The notes beneath the pieces are model-generated. The model saw only the letters and a list, made by a program, of their open reading frames with translations. It did not search any database and had not been told where the DNA came from. From Parolsenella sp958406235 (GTDB lineage Bacteria; Actinomycetota; Coriobacteriia; Coriobacteriales; Atopobiaceae), in assembly GCF_039062465.1 (NCBI RefSeq), contig NZ_JBCLNF010000017.1, forward strand, positions 1-18,538: a DNA stretch of 18,538 nt, read 5' to 3'. Positions 13,287-18,538 of this stretch are shown piece after piece (positions within the stretch are counted from its first letter, which is position 1; the number at the start of each line of letters is the position of its first letter). Both the position numbers and the translations under genes were made by a program.

Positions 13287-14250
13287 CAATCCTGGCAGGA
13301 TCCGGACACACGAGCTTGTCCACGGGTGCCCCCTCGGCATCCGCGAGGCTCACGCAACGAATCGCGAGGTCCTCGTACGTGTTGTAGTAATAGCAGCCCG
13401 TCTCGGCAGAGAAGCAGCTGGTATAGAGGGTCTTCTCCAGGTCACCGTTCGTCATGCGCGCCGAACCCTCGACCATGGCCACACCCTCGAGCGTACGAAA
13501 CATGCGGATGACGTTATCGTGTTCGCTCTCTTTATCGGGATAGTTGGCATTGAGGAAAGCGGCCTTAACGAAGCGCGAAGGAGAATACGAGTCACCAGGG
13601 ATTCCACGCATGCCGGCACCAGCACCATAGGGGGCAAGCTCGGCACGACGCCACTTCGCGGGAGCGGGAGCATCGCTCGTCGCGGTGATATAGCTGCGGA
13701 GGTTCTCGAGGTGCCACTCAAGCGAAGGCTGATTCGCAAGAACGTCAACGGGATCATCGAGCACGTGCATGCCATCCGCACGACATTCGATGACGATACT
13801 GCGAGTCGCGTCTCCCACGATCCAGTGCAGGTAAGAGACGCCGAGCCCCTCGCCCGCGGGCACACCGACGACCGTGGTGCCCTCAAGCGCGGCAACGACC
13901 TCATTCACGCTCGAGAAGTTCGCGGCAATCCACATCGGGAGCTCGTAGGCGCAGACGTTTCTCCCCGTCTCCGCGGGGCCCTCGGCGTATTCCGCAAAGC
14001 CGGGGAAGTTAAGACCGGCAACAGCAAGGCCGGCATCGTTGCCGCAATCAAAGAACATCGGCAGGTTCTGGAAGTCAACGCACATACCGATTACCGCGTG
14101 CGCAGAAGGCGCATCGTCAAGGAAGCGATAACGCACGGGAAACCCCTTGGGCATCACGCGCACGCGCTCGCCATAGCCGCAGCTCCAATCGAGATTGCGG
14201 CCGAGGTACATGGAACCGTTCTTGCTGGTAAACCTAACGCTCGTGCACAT
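13279..14250 (-). CDS. bsh: Choloylglycine hydrolase family protein (probable bile salt hydrolase)
   Basis: A 323-residue Ntn-hydrolase. Cys2 becomes the N-terminal nucleophile after Met removal. The family residues are all present: R18 and D21 in GRNLDW, N81 in GLNFP, N173 in LANQP and R226 in SPSRF. Bile salt hydrolases split glycine or taurine from conjugated bile acids in the gut; penicillin V acylases share the fold, so the substrate is inferred from the gut setting and closeness to BSH. No signal peptide, so it acts in the cytoplasm. AAGGGAG precedes the ATG at 14250. It starts 32 bases after the upstream phosphoesterase gene and overlaps the next gene by eight bases, so it is part of a run of five same-strand genes. 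Confidence 0.92.
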   Translation of the reverse strand: MCTSVRFTSKNGSMYLGRNLDWSCGYGERVRVMPKGFPVRYRFLDDAPSAHAVIGMCVDFQNLPMFFDCGNDAGLAVAGLNFPGFAEYAEGPAETGRNVCAYELPMWIAANFSSVNEVVAALEGTTVVGVPAGEGLGVSYLHWIVGDATRSIVIECRADGMHVLDDPVDVLANQPSLEWHLENLRSYITATSDAPAPAKWRRAELAPYGAGAGMRGIPGDSYSPSRFVKAAFLNANYPDKESEHDNVIRMFRTLEGVAMVEGSARMTNGDLEKTLYTSCFSAETGCYYYNTYEDLAIRCVSLADAEGAPVDKLVCPDPARIDG

Positions 14251-14282
14251 AAAAGCTCCCTTCGACGCATATACGTGGAGTT

Positions 14283-15002
14283 CTACCCGAATACGCCGTC
14301 ACCCAAGCGCACCACCTCGTTATAGAGCACAGTATGCGCATCGTCCAAGTCGCGATCTCGATGGAAGTGGCCGAAATACCAACGCCTAAACGACAACCGG
14401 TCTTCAAGGGTATCGAGATACCCCGTGAAGCGATCACGCTCCGGAGTTTGCCAGGTCTTATCCGGGTAGAGCGCATGTGACAGCATCCGATTCGAACATG
14501 TATGCGTGATTACGTAGTCAACTTTCCAGTCACAACCCGCAAGCACCTCGTCCGCATGCGTCAGCTCCTTCTCAGAGGGCAGTTCTTGAGGCCACCAGTC
14601 GATGCCAGGCGTGCGCCAGTCCATATCCGTACTTGCGGCCCCGCCCAACACGAAGACGCGCGAGCCGCCGAGTTCAAACAGCTCGCCACGACAAAGCCTG
14701 CGAATCGGCGAGTCCTCCGAGAGACGCTGCGTAAGGCCGCCGCGCCACATCTCAAGCGGACGAGTCTCCCAGTGGGCGAACTGCTCGTGATTGCCGTCAA
14801 CAAACAGCACGTTGTAGGGGCGCGCCTCGAGCCAGGCAATTTCATCGCACTCGCCGAGAGAGTAATCCCACGGATAGCCGAAGTCCCCGGCGACAATGAG
14901 GTAATCATCCGCATCGAGGGACTCGCCCACCGTCGAATCCCAGTCATAGAGCTTCTGCATGTCGCATCCACCGTGGATATCGCCCGTTACAAAGACGGCC
15001 AT
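14283..15002 (-). CDS. Calcineurin-like metallophosphoesterase (first of two)
   Basis: A 239-residue metal-dependent phosphoesterase. The binuclear site is D8 and H10 (GDIHG), D40 (GDFGY), N71 and H72 (GNHE), H167 (THTC), and H212 and H214 (GHFH), so it should be active. No membrane segment or signal peptide. Substrates in this family range from nucleotides to RNA and phosphoproteins and cannot be read here. AAAGGAG precedes the ATG at 15002 by four bases. It sits 11 bases after the second phosphoesterase gene and 32 bases before the bile salt hydrolase. The two phosphoesterases share motifs but differ widely, so they are not a recent duplication. Confidence 0.9.
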   Translation of the reverse strand: MAVFVTGDIHGGCDMQKLYDWDSTVGESLDADDYLIVAGDFGYPWDYSLGECDEIAWLEARPYNVLFVDGNHEQFAHWETRPLEMWRGGLTQRLSEDSPIRRLCRGELFELGGSRVFVLGGAASTDMDWRTPGIDWWPQELPSEKELTHADEVLAGCDWKVDYVITHTCSNRMLSHALYPDKTWQTPERDRFTGYLDTLEDRLSFRRWYFGHFHRDRDLDDAHTVLYNEVVRLGDGVFG

Positions 15003-15013
15003 GCCGCTCCTTT

Positions 15014-15670
15014 CTAGTTCGCCGGATGCCTGTCCGGCTCCCTCTCCAGCTCATCGACGAGCAGAGACCGCGCGATGTCTCGCGCAGGCCCCGGATTGGG
15101 CGCAACCCAACTTTGCCAACGAGCTATGCCCGCGTTCTCGACGCCGGCAAACCATGTGTCGATCTCCTCAATCGAAACCGGTCTAAGCCCGTTCGCGTCC
15201 GCGCCCACGTCATAGCGATAAATGCCCTGCATACGATTTAACTCGTTGTAGTCTGGGCCCCGGCTGTGAATGTGCCCATGCAGCATCACCGAGCCGCGCT
15301 CCATAGCCTCCCAATCCACCAACGGATAGTGCGAAAGGATGTATTTATGGCCATTCACCTTGAGGCGCGAGATTGGCGACATCACGTCAAATGTGCCCGC
15401 CAGCCCCTTTGAGCCCCAATCCTTGTCGTGATTGCCCGGGATAAGATGGACGCGCTCGCACCTGATCTGCTCGCGAATTGCCTTGGCGTCCTCAGCCGTG
15501 ATCCGAAACGAAAAATCCCCCAGGATATACAACTCATCCCTAGGTAGAACTCGTGCGTTAATGTTTGCCACGAGCGCGCGGTTCATCTGCGCGACCGTCT
15601 CATAGGGACGGCCGACAAACCTAATAACGTTTTCATGGCCGAAGTGCGTATCCGAGGTGAAGTAGATCAT
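15014..15670 (-). CDS. Calcineurin-like metallophosphoesterase (second of two)
   Basis: A 218-residue phosphoesterase with D7, H9 (SDTHFGH), D52 (GDFSF), N80 and H81 (GNHD), H114 (SHYP), and H133 and H135 (GHIH). It matches the small class of bacterial phosphoesterases sometimes annotated as YfcE-like or phage-type, which begin MIYFTSDTHFGH. The C-terminal 50 residues carry a Trp-rich then charged tail. AAAAGGAGG lies four bases before the ATG. It is the first gene of the probable five-gene run that ends with rsmJ, so the promoter should lie in 15671-15876, where I could not fix one. Substrate unknown. Confidence 0.88.
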   Translation of the reverse strand: MIYFTSDTHFGHENVIRFVGRPYETVAQMNRALVANINARVLPRDELYILGDFSFRITAEDAKAIREQIRCERVHLIPGNHDKDWGSKGLAGTFDVMSPISRLKVNGHKYILSHYPLVDWEAMERGSVMLHGHIHSRGPDYNELNRMQGIYRYDVGADANGLRPVSIEEIDTWFAGVENAGIARWQSWVAPNPGPARDIARSLLVDELEREPDRHPAN

Positions 15671-15747
15671 ATGGCCTCCTTTTGGCCATTATCCTCTCCC
15701 ATGCGGACACTTAATCACGCCACGGCCCCGTGGCGAGACAAGCAACT

Positions 15748-15777
15748 GGAATCCCATATCGCGGAATCCCATATCGC
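15748..15777. repeat. Perfect 15-base tandem repeat in a gene gap
   Basis: GGAATCCCATATCGC occurs twice in a row (15748-15762 and 15763-15777) between the phosphoesterase start and the epimerase stop. Nearby, CGCCACGG and CCGTGGCG (15718-15735) form a tight palindrome. Either may be a regulatory site for the phosphoesterase-BSH run on the minus strand. Confidence 0.7.
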
Positions 15778-15876
15778 CGAAGACTCACTCGCTCGCCCGC
15801 TCCAGACGGCAAAACGAATGCGGCCGGGCGCTAGAACGTTAGCCAGCGTCGGGCCACTCATCTATTCCGAGGAGAT

Positions 15877-16602
15877 TTATGCGCAGAAGCGAAGAGGCTC
15901 CGGCTCGTCCGGACCATCGAGGTCAATGCCCGTCTCTGCCTTGAACGCCAACTTGTACTTCTCAATAGCAAGCGGAAGGCTCGGGTCGAGCGAGAACAGG
16001 CCCGAGTTGCCCACGATGAGGATGTCAGCGCCGGCCTGCTGGAACGTCTTGAAAGTGGCCTGCTTAACTCCGCCGTCAACCTGAATCTTAAAGTGGCAGC
16101 CTCGATTCTCGCGAAGCTTGCGGGCCGCCTCGATCTTGGCGAGCGTCTCCGGAATGACCTTCTGCCCTGCAAAGCCCGTGTCGATGGTCATGATCGTAAG
16201 GATGTCGATGCGTTCGCAAATCGTCTCGATTGAAGAAAGCGGAGTCATCGGGCTGAGCACGATTCCAAACTTCACGCCAAGCTGACGCGCGCGTTCATAG
16301 AGGCGGAAGGCATTGCGCTCGACGGTCTCCGCCTGGTATGACAGGCAGTCATCGGGACCAAGCTCAAACATCTCTGTGAACATCACGGGGTCTTCGACCA
16401 TGAGATGAACATCCATGGGAAGCGAGCTGTGCTTGCGCAGCGTGTTGGCGAACTGCGGCGTCAAAGCCATGTTGGGACAGAAGTGAGAGTCCATAACGTC
16501 GACATGATAGAGGTCAAAGTGCTCGTCCATGACGCTGATATCACGAGCGACGTTCATCGGGTCCATGCACATAAGGGACGGAGCCATAAGGGGCCTGTTC
16601 AT
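15877..16602 (-). CDS. alsE: Sugar-phosphate 3-epimerase, AlsE-like (ribulose-phosphate 3-epimerase family)
   Basis: A 241-residue TIM-barrel epimerase. The opening APSLMCMD and the VMDSHFCPNM, VDGGV and VGNSGLFS segments follow E. coli AlsE, the D-allulose-6-phosphate 3-epimerase, more closely than Rpe. The metal and acid-base set is S9, H33, D35, H66 and D176. The loop after strand 6 reads MTIDTGFAGQ where family members usually have DPGF or NPGF. The ATG at 16602 follows AAGGAGAGA; 15 more in-frame codons upstream lack a site. A LacI-type regulator gene lies upstream on the same strand, and operator palindromes precede this gene, so it is probably induced by a sugar. No kinase or transporter is next to it, so the substrate (allulose, ribulose or another ketose phosphate) stays open. 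Confidence 0.85.
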   Translation of the reverse strand: MNRPLMAPSLMCMDPMNVARDISVMDEHFDLYHVDVMDSHFCPNMALTPQFANTLRKHSSLPMDVHLMVEDPVMFTEMFELGPDDCLSYQAETVERNAFRLYERARQLGVKFGIVLSPMTPLSSIETICERIDILTIMTIDTGFAGQKVIPETLAKIEAARKLRENRGCHFKIQVDGGVKQATFKTFQQAGADILIVGNSGLFSLDPSLPLAIEKYKLAFKAETGIDLDGPDEPEPLRFCA

Positions 16603-16675
16603 TCTTCTCTCCTTCTCGTGCACGTTCCGTCGAAGGCTCATCGGCATTGCTTCGTTCGTTTACGGCAGATCTTTA

Positions 16676-16689
16676 AGTAAACGTTTACT
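16676..16689. promoter_or_regulatory. LacI-family operator 1
   Basis: AGTAAACGTTTACT, a perfect 14-base palindrome with a central CG, the usual core of LacI-family operators. It is about 75 bases before the epimerase start, within the predicted mRNA leader. Confidence 0.85.
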
Positions 16690-16728
16690 CATAGCGACCA
16701 AGCTCAAGGGACTTTCTAACCACTTAAA

Positions 16729-16744
16729 GCGTAAACGTTTACGC
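16729..16744. promoter_or_regulatory. LacI-family operator 2
   Basis: GCGTAAACGTTTACGC, a perfect 16-base palindrome with the same core as operator 1. The centres are 54 bases apart, near five helical turns, which would allow looping. Confidence 0.88.
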
Positions 16745-16797
16745 ACTCCATGCCAGCGCAGCCGCGTTTGTCGCCGAGATCGCTCGGCTAGCGGTTC

Positions 16798-16825
16798 ATT
16801 ATTTGTCGGTAACCGTTTGGGTAAA
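16798..16825 (-). promoter_or_regulatory. Candidate epimerase promoter overlapped by operator 3
   Basis: The minus strand reads TTTACC (plus 16820-16825), 16 bases, then AATAAT (plus 16798-16803), a fair -35/-10 pair. The -35 lies in operator 3, so repressor binding there would block it, with operators 1 and 2 downstream in the leader. Confidence 0.4.
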
Positions 16826-16832
16826 CGTTTGC
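16809..16832. promoter_or_regulatory. LacI-family operator 3 with an adjoining weaker copy
   Basis: GTAAACGTTTGC (16821-16832) keeps the core with one arm changed. GTAACCGTTTGG (16809-16820) lies directly beside it, 12 bases centre to centre, and looks like a decayed copy. Operator 3 is 90 bases from operator 2. Confidence 0.65.
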
Positions 16833-17061
16833 GCGCATAATGTTTCGTTCACGCCTTCGCGACACTTATGAGCGCCTGGTACCACAACCCAACCCGCTCA
16901 TGCTCATGTGCGCTCGGTACCAAAGCCGCGCCAGTCCGAACCCACGCGCGCCAAGCACTACGGCCACGCTGACCCGTACTTACTCGCACTCGATGCCACA
17001 GCCACGGCAACCCGCACCTGTGTTTACGCGTACTCGTCGCTAAAGCCGCGTCAACCCGCAC

Positions 17062-18078
17062 CTACGCCCGCTGAGTCGATTCCCTCCGAACGATCTCGAC
17101 CGGAACATACGTAACCAGCTGGTCCGGCGTCTCGTCATTCATCATCCCGAGAAGAGCATCTGCCGCCTTCTCCCCGAGAACACGCGGCTCCTGGCGAATC
17201 GTCGTCAGAGGAGGCCGCCCAAAGCGTGCGATCGAGATATCGTCATGTCCAACGACACAAACATCAGCGGGGACGCTCATGCCCCGTCCACGCAACGCCT
17301 CAAGGGCGCCCATCGCCAGCCAGTCCGCCTGACAGAACACGCCATCGAATTTGTGTCCGGATTCAATGAGATCACACATAAGCTCGTAGCCTCGGTCAAA
17401 CGAAGTCACGGCGGACGATCGCACTAACTCAGGCTTCAGCTCCACACCAGCTGCTCGCAGCTCATCAAAAAAGCCCTGCGTACGAATCTTAGTGATGGGA
17501 GAGTCCTCGCGCGCCTGAATCAACGCCGGACTGACGCACCCGCCGTTCAGTAGCTCGCGCGCCGCGAGTCGTCCGCTTCGCTCGTTGTCGGACGAAATAC
17601 AGGCGACCTTGCCGGCGTCCGCCTCCTCGCTCACGAAGCGATCTACATAGACCGTAGGCACGGATCTCTTGAGAGTCGAGCGTACATCATCCAGACTGTT
17701 TACGGCGATAACGCCCGAAACGCTTTGAGCCGCGAGTAGCGCCTGACACTGCCGCTCGAGATCAAGGGAAGCGTTCGTGTTGTAAATCATGCTGGCATAG
17801 CCGCTCTCGAACAGCTTCGTTTGCATCGCAAGAATCATTGACGAGAAGAACTCGTTGGCGATGTTCGGAACGATGATGCCAACTGCAGAGTTATGCCTCT
17901 GACGCAGGCCCTTGGCTAGCTGATTAGGCTGGTAATCGTACTCTTCGATGATCTTGCGCACGCGGCGCTCGGTCTCAGCAGAGAACCTACCATTTTGGTT
18001 GATTACACGAGACACCGTCGCAACCGAAACGCCGGCCATTTGCGCGATGTCCTTTACGGTGATCCTCGTGCTTGCCAT
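17062..18078 (-). CDS. LacI-family transcriptional repressor
   Basis: A 338-residue LacI/GalR regulator. Residues 6-26 form the helix-turn-helix (ITVKDIAQMAGVSVATVSRVI), the hinge helix PNQLAKGL is at 51-58, and residues 65-330 form a periplasmic-binding-protein-like sugar domain. The hinge leucine that opens the central CG step fits the AAACGTTT operators found upstream of the epimerase gene. The ATG at 18078 is chosen because TTTGGAGG lies four bases before it, ten codons inside the longest frame. No operator copy is seen before this gene itself, so it may not regulate its own transcription. The effector is presumably a sugar or sugar phosphate; the neighbour suggests a ketose. Confidence 0.95.
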   Translation of the reverse strand: MASTRITVKDIAQMAGVSVATVSRVINQNGRFSAETERRVRKIIEEYDYQPNQLAKGLRQRHNSAVGIIVPNIANEFFSSMILAMQTKLFESGYASMIYNTNASLDLERQCQALLAAQSVSGVIAVNSLDDVRSTLKRSVPTVYVDRFVSEEADAGKVACISSDNERSGRLAARELLNGGCVSPALIQAREDSPITKIRTQGFFDELRAAGVELKPELVRSSAVTSFDRGYELMCDLIESGHKFDGVFCQADWLAMGALEALRGRGMSVPADVCVVGHDDISIARFGRPPLTTIRQEPRVLGEKAADALLGMMNDETPDQLVTYVPVEIVRRESTQRA

Positions 18079-18438
18079 GCGTCCTCCAAACCCGCGAACA
18101 CGCACCACGACGCACGGCCTCTGCCGTCGCGGACCTCAAGAGCGTTCACCCAAAGCTTGCAGAATCAGTATCAAATCATCCTGAAGCTTAGCGCCCAACA
18201 TTTCGTTAGCTGTTCATTAATTTCGGCATCCGGAGCCTTCAAGCATGCCAGCGGGGCGTTTAAAGTCCTTCAGAGCGTCAAATCACGAGAAATCATGCCA
18301 AAATACAGGCACATAACCAGAAACCGATAGAACACCATAAGAGACAAAAGAATGACGTAACCGCATTTAAAGCCGCATGGACACTCATGCTCTCCTATGT
18401 CACCGTTGGTTTGACCCGCGCATCCGGCCCCCGTACAG
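18079..18438. other. AT-richer gap between 5S terminator and lacI-type gene
   Basis: Around 360 bases with no supportable gene. The stretch 18150-18400 is clearly more AT-rich than the flanks and should contain the promoter of the LacI-type gene, but I find no convincing -35/-10 pair. A short open frame that runs into the 5S gene on the same strand is a shadow. Confidence 0.5.
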
Positions 18439-18478
18439 AAAAAGAGGGCCCCGCCACCACCCGGGTGACGGGGCCCTC
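18439..18478 (-). terminator. Terminator of the rRNA operon
   Basis: On the minus strand GAGGGCCCCG (plus 18469-18478) pairs with CGGGGCCCTC (plus 18444-18453), enclosing a smaller CACCCGGGTG palindrome, and is followed by TTTTTC. It begins about 20 bases after the 5S 3' end. Confidence 0.93.
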
Positions 18479-18499
18479 GGCACGCAAATGCCCCTCGTT

Positions 18500-18538
18500 G
18501 GTCAGCGACGTCCTGCTCTCCCACGGACTACTCCGCAG
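18500..18538 (-). rRNA. rrf: 5S ribosomal RNA, 3' part, cut by the window edge
   Basis: The minus strand reads CTGCGGAGTAGTCCGTGGGA then GAGCAGGACGTCGCTGACC, which is the conserved 3' third of bacterial 5S rRNA (the loop E/helix IV region and the closing helix I strand). The 3' end is placed near 18500 from the expected helix I pairing; one or two bases of doubt remain. The strong terminator just after it shows it is the last gene of its operon, with 23S and 16S expected beyond the right edge. Confidence 0.85.

Larger units (their letters stand above)
16603..17061. other. Regulatory gap between lacI-type gene and epimerase gene
   Basis: About 460 bases without a gene. The left half holds the operator palindromes listed separately. 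The right half (about 16910-17070) is C-rich and made of diverged units of about 44 bases sharing ACTCG, AAGCC and CAACCCGCACCT wording; the clearest two begin at 16988 and 17032. The last unit reaches into the stop codon of the LacI-type gene. Confidence 0.6.

Noticed and set aside
14283..15670. Recent duplication of the two phosphoesterases
   Set aside because: They share only the metal-site motifs; length and the rest of the sequence differ throughout.
18270..18524. 84-codon minus-strand frame at the right edge
   Set aside because: It overlaps the 5S rRNA gene and its terminator, and has no ribosome binding site.

Overview
The window looks like chromosomal DNA of a high-GC gut actinobacterium, most likely a Coriobacteriia member close to Collinsella. 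This is inferred from the GC-rich codon use, a bile salt hydrolase-type gene, a Ski2-like helicase of an actinobacterial type, and the 5S rRNA 3' end at the right edge. No phage, insertion sequence or CRISPR array is visible. The content is mostly housekeeping and niche metabolism, but several genes have unusual architecture.

Left part (1-6413): about 520 bases of non-coding DNA contain a palindromic element with 19-base arms. Then come, on the plus strand, a 935-residue DExH helicase and the ribosome-assembly GTPase EngB. Convergent to these, on the minus strand, is a CDF cation exporter with an ND-DD metal site that suggests manganese. Next is a 351-residue protein with an acidic N-terminus, a MarR-like winged helix and a 149-residue RGG tail.

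Middle (6610-11850, all minus strand): an in-frame fusion of a Cro/C1 (XRE) helix-turn-helix domain to a full-length AlaA-type alanine aminotransferase. It has an internal ribosome binding site before the enzyme part and four AGTTCAATT boxes upstream. It is followed by a peptide deformylase-like protein whose catalytic Glu is Gly, an unrecognised 217-residue protein, and a metal-dependent amidohydrolase. Clear intrinsic terminators separate the deformylase-like gene and the amidohydrolase from what lies downstream.

Right part (12037-18538, minus strand): a compact run, probably one operon, of two calcineurin-like phosphoesterases, a choloylglycine (bile salt) hydrolase, a membrane-anchored protein with an HF-KHG C-terminal domain, and the 16S rRNA methyltransferase RsmJ. 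The last three genes overlap by 8 and 4 bases. Upstream of this run lies an AlsE-like sugar-phosphate epimerase preceded by palindromic LacI-type operators (GTAAACGTTTAC), then the gene for a LacI-family repressor that is the likely reader of those sites. The window ends in the terminator and 3' end of a 5S rRNA gene transcribed leftward, so an rRNA operon lies beyond the right edge.

The strongest candidates for something undescribed are the XRE-AlaA fusion with its box array (a possible self-regulating enzyme), the MarR-RGG protein, the deformylase-like protein with a lost Glu, and the bile salt hydrolase operon that carries a putative surface toxin-like domain.
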